Assembly: GCA_900468805.1 (NCBI GenBank)
Contig: UEIF01000022.1
Coordinates: 185,716 to 249,715 of the forward strand
Origin: Hyphomicrobiales bacterium
Lineage (GTDB): Bacteria > Pseudomonadota > Alphaproteobacteria > Rhizobiales > Rhizobiaceae
Reading direction: 5' to 3'
Length of the DNA: 64,000 bases
Shown here one piece after another: positions 1-8,133 of the stretch; the stretch's first letter is position 1, and each line of letters starts with the position of its first letter. The notes under the pieces are model-generated. The model was not told the origin of the DNA. It did not search any database and worked only from the letters and a program-made list of their open reading frames with translations. Both the position numbers and the translations under genes were made by a program.

Positions 1-338
1 CTGTCTCGGACGGCAGGGCCGATTGCGCCGCAATCGACTGCGTCACGTTTGCCAATCTCCTGCGTTTCACACCCGCTCGCATCGAAGGCATCCGCATCCT
101 CGCCGAGACACCCGCAACACCAGGTCTGCCTTTCATCACCGGAGGAAAGGTTTCGGACGCGGATGTTGCATTGATGCGCGAGGCGCTTGTTGCCGCGATC
201 GCCGCACCATCGCTTTCCCGTGCGCGCGACATTCTCGGCCTCGTCGATGTCGCGATCCTTACGGATGCCGACTACGAGCCGGTCCTGTCGCTTGCCCGAA
301 GGGCGCTTGAGACCGGTTACAGTGACTGGATCGATTGA
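1..338 (+). CDS. PhnD/SsuA/transferrin-like substrate-binding protein (C-terminal part)
   Basis: This is the last 111 codons of a gene that begins outside the window, read in frame 3 to the TGA at 336-338. The stretch contains AAIDCVTFANLLRF, then IRILAETPATPGLPFITGG, and ends in GYSDWID. The AAIDCVTF and ILAETPATPGLPF phrases are typical of the C-terminal lobe of phosphonate-type (PhnD/SsuA) periplasmic binding proteins. I infer a secreted ligand-binding protein of unknown specificity. The N-terminal half and signal peptide are not visible. An overlapping reading frame from 23 has no coding character. The family call rests on recognition of these motifs only. Confidence 0.6.
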   Translation, partial: VSDGRADCAAIDCVTFANLLRFTPARIEGIRILAETPATPGLPFITGGKVSDADVALMREALVAAIAAPSLSRARDILGLVDVAILTDADYEPVLSLARRALETGYSDWID

Positions 339-424
339 AGCCTTCAAAGACGCCGACTCATAAGCCCGGTTTTTCGCCCGGCACAGAACCGAACGTGCAA
401 ATGAAGAACAATGAATCACCAGAT

Positions 425-469
425 TTGTGATATTGTGATTTATGCTTGTTCCGATTTTGTGATTGTGCG
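425..469. promoter_or_regulatory. TTGTGAT direct repeats upstream of the aldolase gene
   Basis: TTGTGAT occurs at 425-431, 433-439 and 457-463, followed by a partial copy TTGTGCG at 463-469. They lie 60-105 bp before the ATG at 531 in the 192-bp gap. Direct repeats of this kind suit a DeoR-family operator, and a DeoR gene lies at 5026-5868. A related TCGTGATTG lies upstream of that gene near 5906. Binding is inferred only. Confidence 0.35.
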
Positions 470-530
470 ATCCTTCCAAAGACGGAAGCCAACGATTTCG
501 ACGTGTCTCACGTGTGAGGGAGAGTGTTCA

Positions 531-1595
531 ATGGCGCGCATCACGCTCAGGCAGTTGCTGGATCACGCGGCGGAGGAGGGCTACGGCGTTCCTGCATTCA
601 ATATCAATAATATGGAACAGGCGCTCGCCATCATGGAAGCCGCAGATGCGGTCCGCGCGCCCGTCATCATGCAGGCATCGCGCGGCGCGCGCGCCTATGC
701 CCATGACATCATGCTTAAACACATGATGGATGCGGTCGTCGAAATCTACCCGCATATCCCGGTTTGCGTGCATCTCGACCATGGTAACGATCAGGCGAGC
801 TGCATGACGGCTATCCAGGCGGGCTTTACCTCTGTCATGATGGATGGCTCGCTGAAAGCCGATGCGAAGACACCCGCCGACTGGGATTACAATGTCGACG
901 TGACGAAGAGAGTGACCGAAATGGCGCATTTCGGCGGTATTTCCGTTGAAGGCGAACTCGGTGTGCTTGGCTCTCTGGAGACGGGCATGGGAGAGGCAGA
1001 AGACGGGCACGGCGCCGAAGGCAAGCTGTCTCACGACCAACTGCTGACCAACCCGGACGAGGCGGTGAAATTCGTGCGCGAGACACGGGTCGATGCACTG
1101 GCGATTGCCATGGGCACCTCGCACGGCGCCTACAAATTCACGCGCAAGCCAGATGGTTCGGTGTTGGCGATGAATGTCATCGAGGAGATCCACCGCAAGC
1201 TGCCGAACACGCATCTGGTCATGCACGGCTCATCGTCGGTGCCTATCGAGCTTCAGGAGATCATCAACAAATATGGCGGTCGGATGGAACCGACATGGGG
1301 AGTGCCAGTCGAAGAAATCCAGCGCGGCATCAAGAACGGTGTTCGCAAGGTGAACATCGACACTGACGGCCGGATGGCCATGACCGGGCAAATCCGCCGG
1401 GTCTTGCAGGAAGATCCGAGCGAATTCGACCCACGCAAATATCTGAAGCCGGCGATGGCCGCGCTGACCAAGCTTTGCAGGGAGCGCTTCGAGCAGTTCG
1501 GCACGGCCGGCATGGCGGACCGGATCAGGCCGCTTCCGGTTTCGGCGATGGCGAAGCGTTACGCATCCGGCGCGCTCGATCCGGTCTTCTCTTAA
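531..1595 (+). CDS. Class II fructose-bisphosphate aldolase (Calvin-cycle subtype)
   Basis: The 354-residue protein is a zinc-dependent class II aldolase, cytosolic, cleaving fructose 1,6-bisphosphate to dihydroxyacetone phosphate and glyceraldehyde 3-phosphate. Visible motifs are HLDHG at 81-85 (catalytic Asp and first zinc His), SVEGELG at 138-144, GTSHG at 195-199 and MHGSSS at 231-236. Length and sequence fit the cbbA-like subtype. I chose the ATG at 531 (GGGAGAG upstream) over an in-frame ATG at 411 because the extra 40 residues resemble no aldolase and cover the TTGTGAT repeats. It is convergent with the dehydrogenase gene at 1696-3441. In this setting it may act on a ketose phosphate made by the neighbouring kinase and dehydrogenase. 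Confidence 0.92.
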   Translation: MARITLRQLLDHAAEEGYGVPAFNINNMEQALAIMEAADAVRAPVIMQASRGARAYAHDIMLKHMMDAVVEIYPHIPVCVHLDHGNDQASCMTAIQAGFTSVMMDGSLKADAKTPADWDYNVDVTKRVTEMAHFGGISVEGELGVLGSLETGMGEAEDGHGAEGKLSHDQLLTNPDEAVKFVRETRVDALAIAMGTSHGAYKFTRKPDGSVLAMNVIEEIHRKLPNTHLVMHGSSSVPIELQEIINKYGGRMEPTWGVPVEEIQRGIKNGVRKVNIDTDGRMAMTGQIRRVLQEDPSEFDPRKYLKPAMAALTKLCRERFEQFGTAGMADRIRPLPVSAMAKRYASGALDPVFS

Positions 1596-1634
1596 AGCGT
1601 ATCGCGATCTTCAGATCCGCCCGCCACGCTTTAA
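1592..1634. terminator. Inverted repeat at the aldolase stop codon
   Basis: TTAAAGCGT at 1592-1600 pairs perfectly with ACGCTTTAA at 1626-1634 across a 25-nt loop containing GATCTTCAGATC. It begins at the stop codon of the aldolase gene and lies between two convergent genes, so it probably ends transcription from one or both sides. There is no strong T tract, so termination is inferred. Confidence 0.4.
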
Positions 1635-1647
1635 ATCCTGTTTTCTT

Positions 1648-1686
1648 CATGTCGCGCAACACTGCTGCACACTTTTGTGCGACATG
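1648..1686. repeat. Rhizobial intergenic palindrome
   Basis: CATGTCGCGCAA at 1648-1659 and TTGTGCGACATG at 1675-1686 form arms matching at 11 of 12 positions around a 15-nt loop. From memory, near-identical stem-loops are scattered between genes in Rhizobium and Agrobacterium genomes, so this is taxonomic evidence as well as a possible terminator or RNA-processing site in the convergent gap. Confidence 0.5.
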
Positions 1687-1695
1687 CTTCAGATC

Positions 1696-3441
1696 TCATC
1701 GGCTGAGGGGGCGGGCGCTTTTTCCCGGCTCGATATCCGGCCTGCCGGCGGCCAGTGTCTGGCCGTGAAACGCCTTGAGCAGAGAAACGACGTCATTGAT
1801 CTCATACTCGACACGCGGAGCATCCCAGCCGAGCGCTTTCGCGGTGATGCCGGCAATATCCGTCAAGCCTTCGTAGGTTAGCCGGCCCTCGATCGCGATC
1901 GTCGTGCGGCGCAGAACGATATCGGCGAGGTGGATCACCAACTCGTTGCGCGCGATCCAGCCGATCTCCTGAAAACTGAAGTGTTCGGCCCCCGATACGC
2001 GTCGCTCGTCGGAATGATCGGAGGGGAACGTTGCCACCGCCTCGGCGGTCGTCCCGTAGCGGTTCAAAAGCTGTTCTGCGCGCGCGGCCGTCATGCCTGC
2101 AGCCGCCGCGATCCTGTCCACGAAGACCTGCCTCGCTTGCGCGTCGGCCGGAAATGCCTTTCCACCGCCGATCGGAATGTAACGGGTCGATTGCTTGCGC
2201 GAGCGCTCCAATCGGGAAAGAACGGTGTCGGCAGCCTCTTCGGCAAAACCGCGAAACGTCGTCCATTTGCCGCCGACGAGGGACATAATGGCAAAAGGCC
2301 GCTTGCCATCCGCTTCGATGATGGGGGCCGAATGGTCGCGGCTGATCAGGCCCGGCGCTGTTCCGTCGGAGGCGGGAAGCGGCCGGATGCCGCTATAGGT
2401 ATAGACGATCTGGTCGCGATCGAAGCGCAATGTCGGAAGCAGCGATCGCAGGCTCTGGAGGAAATAATCGATTTCGGGTTCCTCGCAAAGCACAGTGTCG
2501 GGATCCCGGCTCGGGATATCCGTCGAGCCGACGAGCGCCAGCCCAAGATAGCCGTAGACCAGGCAGATGCGGCCGTCATCGGCTTCAAAATAGATCATAT
2601 GGCCGTTCAGGCTGCGCACCAGTTCGGGATGATCGATCAGGATATGCGAGCCCTTCGTGCCGCCGATCAGATGCGAGGGGGCGCCGAGCGCTTCATTGAC
2701 ATGATCAATCCACGGGCCTGCTGCGTTCACGACAAGCCTGGGGCGTACTGAGAGTTCCGCTCCGTCTTCCTTTCGAAAACTCAGGCGTCCTTCTGTGCAA
2801 GCGGTCAGCGTGGCGAAATTTGCCGCGGCACAACGCGGGTTCGCCTCCAGCCCATCCTTGACGAGTTCGTAGACGAGGCGCTCCGGCCGGCTGATTTTCG
2901 CATCGTAGTAGATCCCGCCGGCAACGATTGCCGACGTCACATGTGGCATTTCCTGCCGGGCCTTCTTTTTCAAGATCAGCCGATGCCGCGGCATCATGCG
3001 ATCACGCGAGCCGAAGAAGTCGTAAAGGGAAAGACCGATCTTGATGAGAACGGCTCCGCGGCTGCGGGGCGCGGTCTTGGAGCCGAGCAACGTTCGCAGC
3101 GCGGCCCAAATGCCGCGTGTCCACGAGAAGACCGGAATGAATGTGGGAAGTGGTTCGACGCAATGCGGTGCGTTTTTCAAAAGCAGATTGCGCTCCAGAG
3201 TCGATTGGGCAACCAGGCCGAATTCTCCGGTTTCCAAATATTTCAGTCCGCCGTGGATGAGGCGAGACGGCGCCGCGCTCGTGCCGGAACCGAAGTCCGA
3301 TTTATCGACGATCAAGCAATTGACGCCCTGCAGCGCAAGGTCACGAAAGAGGCCGGCGCCATTGATGCCTGCTCCAAGGATCACGACATCAACGTCGTTC
3401 TCGCGGGTGTCCGGGCTATGCTCAAGCGTGTCGAGGGTCAT
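1696..3441 (-). CDS. FAD-dependent glycerol-3-phosphate dehydrogenase family (polyol phosphate dehydrogenase)
   Basis: The 581-residue protein belongs to the GlpD/EryB family, which oxidises a polyol phosphate to a ketose phosphate at the membrane with FAD. The N-terminal Rossmann motif is VVILGAGINGAGLFRD (about residues 19-34), followed by GSGTSAAPSRLIHGGLKYLE. Residues AGPWIDHVNEALG and TFRGFAEEAADTV are family-typical further on. It is about 80 residues longer than the EryB in this window, with the extra length in the C-terminal domain. It lies 12 bp downstream of the FGGY kinase, in the same kinase-plus-dehydrogenase arrangement as eryA/eryB, so its substrate is probably the product of that kinase. 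Glycerol 3-phosphate cannot be excluded. Confidence 0.85.
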   Translation of the reverse strand: MTLDTLEHSPDTRENDVDVVILGAGINGAGLFRDLALQGVNCLIVDKSDFGSGTSAAPSRLIHGGLKYLETGEFGLVAQSTLERNLLLKNAPHCVEPLPTFIPVFSWTRGIWAALRTLLGSKTAPRSRGAVLIKIGLSLYDFFGSRDRMMPRHRLILKKKARQEMPHVTSAIVAGGIYYDAKISRPERLVYELVKDGLEANPRCAAANFATLTACTEGRLSFRKEDGAELSVRPRLVVNAAGPWIDHVNEALGAPSHLIGGTKGSHILIDHPELVRSLNGHMIYFEADDGRICLVYGYLGLALVGSTDIPSRDPDTVLCEEPEIDYFLQSLRSLLPTLRFDRDQIVYTYSGIRPLPASDGTAPGLISRDHSAPIIEADGKRPFAIMSLVGGKWTTFRGFAEEAADTVLSRLERSRKQSTRYIPIGGGKAFPADAQARQVFVDRIAAAAGMTAARAEQLLNRYGTTAEAVATFPSDHSDERRVSGAEHFSFQEIGWIARNELVIHLADIVLRRTTIAIEGRLTYEGLTDIAGITAKALGWDAPRVEYEINDVVSLLKAFHGQTLAAGRPDIEPGKSARPLSR

Positions 3442-3453
3442 GGTGCTGTCGTC

Positions 3454-4995
3454 CTAAACTGCGGCCTCTGCCGCGCTGTCCTGCGCAAGGCCGGCGATCT
3501 TTGGCCAAAGCGGCTTCATAACTTCCGCAACTTCCAGGAAAAGCCGGTAGCGTCTTTCATAGTCGCGGCTGCGGGAGGGATCCGGGCTGCAGGTCTTGCC
3601 TTGCTTGTCTTTCGTTGGAGCGCTTTGTGAGTCCGGGTAGATACCGGTGCTCACGCCGGCGCAAAGCGCCGCCCCCCAGGCGGCCGCTTCATCGGTGCCG
3701 GTCACCGTCACCGGCATTGCGAGCACGTCGGCAAACATCTGCGCGACCGCGGGGTTGCGCGACACGCCGCCGGCAAGTCGCGCCTCCTGGAAGACAAAGC
3801 CGTCGCGCAGGGCATCGATATGGATACGATGGTTGAACGCAATGCCCTCCATGACGGCCCGCAGCATGTCGCCGCGGTCATGCCAGCCGCCAAGCCCGAA
3901 GAAGCTTGCGCTTGCCGATGCGCCATAAGGAGAGCCGAAGAGATAGGGGTGGAAAAGCACCGGCGACGGGCGGTCAAAAGCCGCGTCGATCTCGGATGCC
4001 AGCAGAGTGTGAATGGACGTACCCTTGGCTTCGCAGTCCGCCCATTCGCGGCCGCACAGCTTTTCGATGAACCACTCGTAATTGGCGCTCGATGCGGGCG
4101 AAATCGACATACTGTTCCAGACGCCCGGCGCGATCCCGTTGCGGCAGAACCACCGTCGATCGACGCGCGGTTCAAAAGACAGCGTCTCATTGATCGAATA
4201 GGTTCCGGCAATCACGGCAACGACGCCATCTGCATAGCCGCCGGCACCGAGGGCAGAGGCGGTCACATCGTGCAATCCGGCAGCCACGGGCGTGCCTTCC
4301 ACGAGGCCCGTCAAGCGCGCCGCATCGGCTGTAATTCGTCCGACGATCTCATCCGAGCGGGCGGCGGGCGGCAGAGCTCTTACAAGCGCCTGCAAACCGA
4401 ACAGGCGCAGGGCGTTCTCGCTATAGTCTTGGGTCTTCACGTCGGTGAATGAAGTGCTCGCTTCGGTGCGATCGGTACCGATGGTGCCGGTCAGGCAAAA
4501 TCGCAGCCAGTCCTTGCAGCTCATGAGGTGGCCGATCCGTTCGAACCGTTCAGGCTCGTGGTCCCGGATCCAGGCCAGCAGCGCCGACGGAGCGGAGACA
4601 TGCGGCACCTGACCTGTAAGCGCAATCGCCTCGTCGGCGACCCCGTTCTTAGTCCATTGATCGACGATATCACCCGCGCGGCTGTCCAGCGATACGATGC
4701 CGTTGCCAAGCGGCTCCTGCGATTGATCCAGCACATAAATGCCATCGCCATGCGCCGTTGCGGCCACGGCCTGGATATCGCTTGCCGGACGGCCACTGAG
4801 GACGATCGCCTCGCGGATCGCCTCGGCCGTCGCGGTCCACAATTCGCGCATGTCCCGTTCCACGAAGCGCGGCCTCGGGATAAGCTGGCTGACGCGTCGC
4901 CGGGCGACGGCGATGGGCGTGCCGTCGATATCGAAAATGACGGCCTTCGTGACAGTTAGGCCACTATCGATCCCGAGCAGACTCGGCATGCGCAT
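3454..4995 (-). CDS. FGGY-family carbohydrate kinase (LyxK/EryA-like)
   Basis: A cytosolic ATP-dependent sugar or polyol kinase of 513 residues. The N-terminal ATPase-fold motif is LLGIDSGLTVTKAVIFD, then VAATAHGDGIYVLD in place of the usual GQ(M)HG. SCKDWLRFCLTG and the C-terminal AGGVSRNPAVAQMFADVL complete the family pattern. The sequence resembles L-xylulose/erythritol kinases more than glycerol kinases. Two starts compete: ATG 4995 and ATG 4988. The AAGG site is spaced better for 4988. The gene precedes the FAD dehydrogenase by 12 bp and follows the DeoR gene by about 30 bp, which makes a three-gene operon. The last 60 residues contain a low-complexity SDSQSAPTKDKQGKTCSPD stretch. The substrate is unknown. 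Confidence 0.85.
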   Translation of the reverse strand: MRMPSLLGIDSGLTVTKAVIFDIDGTPIAVARRRVSQLIPRPRFVERDMRELWTATAEAIREAIVLSGRPASDIQAVAATAHGDGIYVLDQSQEPLGNGIVSLDSRAGDIVDQWTKNGVADEAIALTGQVPHVSAPSALLAWIRDHEPERFERIGHLMSCKDWLRFCLTGTIGTDRTEASTSFTDVKTQDYSENALRLFGLQALVRALPPAARSDEIVGRITADAARLTGLVEGTPVAAGLHDVTASALGAGGYADGVVAVIAGTYSINETLSFEPRVDRRWFCRNGIAPGVWNSMSISPASSANYEWFIEKLCGREWADCEAKGTSIHTLLASEIDAAFDRPSPVLFHPYLFGSPYGASASASFFGLGGWHDRGDMLRAVMEGIAFNHRIHIDALRDGFVFQEARLAGGVSRNPAVAQMFADVLAMPVTVTGTDEAAAWGAALCAGVSTGIYPDSQSAPTKDKQGKTCSPDPSRSRDYERRYRLFLEVAEVMKPLWPKIAGLAQDSAAEAAV

Positions 4996-5025
4996 TCACC
5001 TTTCTATCGCGACCGGGCGATCCGG

Positions 5026-5868
5026 TCACGCGCGCCCGTTGCCGGTCCTGGCAACGACGACGTTGATATCCTTGGAGCGCATCCGGTCGATGTGCATGGG
5101 CAGGGTCTTGTCGTCGACGATGACGACGTCGAATTCGTCGAGCGCCGCGAAGCTGTGAAGCGCGCGCCGTTCGAACTTGGTGTGGTCGGCAAGCAGGATG
5201 CGTTTGACGGAACAGTCGAACATGGCGCGCTTCGTATCGACGGTCTCGGGCGACTGATGCAGCACGATGCCGTCGTTGATGGCGGACATGGAGATAAAGG
5301 CGACGTCAGCCCGCAAACCGTTGATCTCCTTGATAGTCATGCGCCCCATGAAGGCATTGCACCAATTGTAGTACTGGCCACCGAGTGCCAGCAGGGTGAC
5401 ATCGTGCATGCCGGTCAGCGCATTCATCAGCGTCAGCGAATTGGTGATGGCGGTGATCGGCACCTTGGAAGAAAGATGCGAAGCCATCTGCAATACGGTC
5501 GTCGAATCGTCGAAAAAGATCGCCTGTCCCGGTTCGACGAACTGCATCGCCGCCTCGGCGATCACTTTCTTTTCCAACGCCTGCCGGCTGGAGCGGTAGA
5601 CATCGCTGGATTCGATGAGATTGGTGGCCGCCGCAGTGACGATGCCGCGGGTCTTCCTGAAGATGCCGCGGCTGACGAGTTCATCCACATCGCGGTGCGC
5701 TGTCATCAGGCTGATGCCGAAACGATCTGTCAAATCCTCGATCCGCATCGAACCTTCGCTCATCACGGCCTCCGCGATCATGCGTCGGCGCGCGACCTGG
5801 CGTGTCTGGCGGCTGTCGCTGGTCAGTTCGTCCAACAGTTCATCGCCCTGATTGGTCTTCTGTGTCAC
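5026..5868 (-). CDS. DeoR-family transcriptional regulator
   Basis: A 280-residue repressor with an N-terminal winged helix (MRIEDLTDRFGISLMTAHRD, residues about 41-60) and a C-terminal DeoRC sugar-phosphate sensor domain with FFDDSTTVLQMASHL and TAITNSLTLMNAL. Such proteins release DNA on binding a phosphorylated sugar. The GTG start at 5868 is preceded by AAGGG seven bases upstream. It is the first gene of the operon with the kinase (3454-4995) and dehydrogenase, which it likely controls. The product of either enzyme is the likely effector. The TTGTGAT repeats before the aldolase gene are a candidate second target. Confidence 0.88.
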   Translation of the reverse strand: MTQKTNQGDELLDELTSDSRQTRQVARRRMIAEAVMSEGSMRIEDLTDRFGISLMTAHRDVDELVSRGIFRKTRGIVTAAATNLIESSDVYRSSRQALEKKVIAEAAMQFVEPGQAIFFDDSTTVLQMASHLSSKVPITAITNSLTLMNALTGMHDVTLLALGGQYYNWCNAFMGRMTIKEINGLRADVAFISMSAINDGIVLHQSPETVDTKRAMFDCSVKRILLADHTKFERRALHSFAALDEFDVVIVDDKTLPMHIDRMRSKDINVVVARTGNGRA

Positions 5869-5970
5869 GGGTCACCCTTGTCGCTGAATTCGATACCTCG
5901 GCTTCGTATCGTGATTGCCATGCCAAGGCAAAGAAGGCGAAAGCGGCTTGATGCGATTGAAAGGGTCGAG

Positions 5971-5994
5971 GAGGGCGCCCGGTTGGGCGCCCTC
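5971..5994. terminator. Perfect GC-rich hairpin after eryG
   Basis: GAGGGCGCCC, loop GGTT, then GGGCGCCCTC form a perfect 10-bp stem starting seven bases beyond the eryG stop. On the plus strand it is followed by GTTTTC. On the minus strand, the direction of eryG, no T run follows. It most likely ends or 3'-protects the importer transcript. Confidence 0.6.
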
Positions 5995-6001
5995 GTTTTC
6001 A

Positions 6002-6949
6002 CTACTGGGCCAGAACGAACGGGCCGGTATACTTGTCGATATTGTCCTTGGTGATCAGCAGGCAATCGAACAGCTGCTTTTCGCTCTTGGCGCCGGTGCT
6101 GCCCGTCTTGATGACGCTGTCAGCCTGCTTTACGGCCTCTTCGGAGAAGACGGCAACGGGCTGCAGGACGGTGTACTGTAACTCGCCTGCCTTGATCGCT
6201 GCGACCGCATCCGGCGAGCCGTCGAAACCGCCGACCTTGATATTGGCGAGCTTGCCGGCTTCTTTCAGCGCTGCGATGGCGCCGAGCGCCATTTCGTCAT
6301 TGCCGGAGATCACGCCGATAATGTCAGGGTTGGCCTGCAGCATGGACTGCATCTTGTTGTGACCCTGGGTGCGATCCCAGTTGGCAACTTCCTTGGCGAC
6401 CTTCTGAAGATCGGGGTACTGGGTCAGAACGGTTTCGTAGCCGTTGGAGCGCGTGGCGGCATTGTTGTCAGACGGTGCGCCCAAGAGTTCGGCATACTTG
6501 CCCTTGTCGCCTACCGCTTCGACCCACTGCTGCGCGCCGATCGCGGCGCCCTGGGCGTTGTTCGAAACGAGCTGCGCCTTGGCGAGGCCTTCCTGGTTGA
6601 TTTCGGCATTGACGAGAATGACCGGGATACCGGCGGCAACCGCCTTCTTGATCGCGCCGACCGAGCCATCGGCATTGGCCGGATCGAGGATGATGGCAAC
6701 CGACTTGTTGGTGATGGCCGTGTCGATCAGGTTGCTTTCGGTGTTGGTGTCGCCCTTATGCGCACTGACCGAGGCGGTGTAGCCGAGCTTTTCGGCCGTC
6801 GCCTTGGCGACGTTGCCCTCCGTCAGCCAGTAGGGGTTGGACGGATCGTTGACGATGATCGTCATCTGGCCTGCTGCCCAGGCGGAGCTGACGAGGATCG
6901 GGACGACAGCCGCGGCTGCCAGAAGAATGCGCATGCCTTTTTTAAACAT
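6002..6949 (-). CDS. eryG: Erythritol ABC transporter substrate-binding protein
   Basis: A 315-residue periplasmic binding protein of the RbsB/type I fold. Residues 1-26 are a signal peptide (MFKKGMRILLAAAAVVPILV, then SSAWAAG). The mature protein opens with TIIVNDPSNPYWLTEGNVAK and contains DPANADGSVGAIKKAV and GGFDGSPDAVAAI, both typical of pentose/polyol binding proteins. The ATG at 6949 has GGGAGAG upstream. A longer frame to 7042 only adds non-signal residues. It is the last gene of the DUF2291-eryE-eryF-eryG operon, divergent from eryABCD, and that placement gives the erythritol assignment. The ligand is not proven by sequence. Confidence 0.85.
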   Translation of the reverse strand: MFKKGMRILLAAAAVVPILVSSAWAAGQMTIIVNDPSNPYWLTEGNVAKATAEKLGYTASVSAHKGDTNTESNLIDTAITNKSVAIILDPANADGSVGAIKKAVAAGIPVILVNAEINQEGLAKAQLVSNNAQGAAIGAQQWVEAVGDKGKYAELLGAPSDNNAATRSNGYETVLTQYPDLQKVAKEVANWDRTQGHNKMQSMLQANPDIIGVISGNDEMALGAIAALKEAGKLANIKVGGFDGSPDAVAAIKAGELQYTVLQPVAVFSEEAVKQADSVIKTGSTGAKSEKQLFDCLLITKDNIDKYTGPFVLAQ

Positions 6950-7057
6950 AGTCTCTCTCCCATTTGTGAGTTCAGATGCTGCCGGAAACCGGCGGTGCTT
7001 TCCGCGATCGACTTTTGGAGACCCAGCTGCCGTCGTGGACAAGTTCTGCTGCGGACG

Positions 7058-8110
7058 TCAGGACGATTTTGTCCGGCGCCCGTATTGGATGCTGTTCATG
7101 AGGACTGCGAGGACGATGACTGCGCCCGTGAATACGGTTTGCCAGTAAGCCGAGACGCCGATGATGACGAGGCCGTCGGACAGGAAGCCAATGACGAAGG
7201 CGCCGAGCATCGTTCCGCGCACCGTGCCGCGACCGCCCGTCAGCGCCGCGCCGCCGATGACGACGGCTGCGATCGCCGTCAATTCGTAGGTCGTGCCCGC
7301 CGTCGGACCGGCAGAGGTCAGCTGCGACGACAGGACCAGACCGGCAATTGCCGCGCAGACGCCCGAAAGGACGTAGACGATGACCTTGACGCGCTTGACC
7401 GGCACGCCCGAGAGATCGGCTGCGCGCTCGTTGCCGCCAGAGGCGTAAAGCCAGCGGCCGAAAGCCGTGCGGCTCAAGACGATGCCGCAGATGATCGCGA
7501 GCACGGCGAGCACGATGACGCCGATCGGAATGCCCGCGAGACGATTGAAGCCGAGCCAGTCGAAGCCGGTATTGCCAAGCTCCGGGCGGCCGCCGAGATT
7601 GTTGTAGGTCAGGCCATTGGTCATCAGCAGGGCAATGCCGCGGGCGACATAGAGCACGCCAAGCGAAGCGACGAAGGCCGGAACCTTCAAGTAGGCGACC
7701 AGCACGCCATTGACCGCGCCGACGACGGCGCCGACAGCGCATGTGATCACCACCACGGCCCAGACCGGCGGATAAAGAATGACGCCGAACGAACTCAGCG
7801 TCACGCCCTGCATGAGGAAGCCGGCAATGCAGCCGGCAAGCCCGAGCGTCGAGCCGACCGAAAGATCGATGCCACCATTCAGGATCACCAGCAGCATGCC
7901 GATCGCCAGGATGCCGAAGATGGCAACATGCGAGGCCATCGTCAGGAAATTGCTCAGGCTGAAGTAATAGGGTGACAGGAAGGAGAAGACCGCGATGATG
8001 ACGATCAGCGCGAAGAAGGCACGGCCTTCCAGGATCAGCCGCACGAAATTGGTGTTGCGCTTCTGCCCGTTGGAAACTGTTTTCTTTTCTGCGATATCAG
8101 TGACTGACAT
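7058..8110 (-). CDS. eryF: Erythritol ABC transporter permease
   Basis: A 350-residue inner-membrane permease of the RbsC (BPD_transp_2) family with about ten hydrophobic segments. The family signature GGIDLSVGSTLGLAGCIAG lies near residues 80-98 and GGRGTVRGTMLGAFVIGFL near 290-310. It forms the channel for EryG-delivered ligand, energised by EryE. It lies 23 bp downstream of eryE and about 108 bp before eryG, all on one strand. The N-terminal 25 residues are hydrophilic and cytoplasmic. The assignment to erythritol comes from gene order. Confidence 0.87.
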   Translation of the reverse strand: MSVTDIAEKKTVSNGQKRNTNFVRLILEGRAFFALIVIIAVFSFLSPYYFSLSNFLTMASHVAIFGILAIGMLLVILNGGIDLSVGSTLGLAGCIAGFLMQGVTLSSFGVILYPPVWAVVVITCAVGAVVGAVNGVLVAYLKVPAFVASLGVLYVARGIALLMTNGLTYNNLGGRPELGNTGFDWLGFNRLAGIPIGVIVLAVLAIICGIVLSRTAFGRWLYASGGNERAADLSGVPVKRVKVIVYVLSGVCAAIAGLVLSSQLTSAGPTAGTTYELTAIAAVVIGGAALTGGRGTVRGTMLGAFVIGFLSDGLVIIGVSAYWQTVFTGAVIVLAVLMNSIQYGRRTKSS

Positions 8111-8133
8111 AATCAGTGCTCCATAGTTCCGGG

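Noticed and set aside
6359..7975. 538-residue open frame on the plus strand opposite eryG and eryF
   Set aside because: It is rich in Arg, Asp and Ala with no domain, and lies antisense to two clear transporter genes. It is a GC-driven shadow frame.
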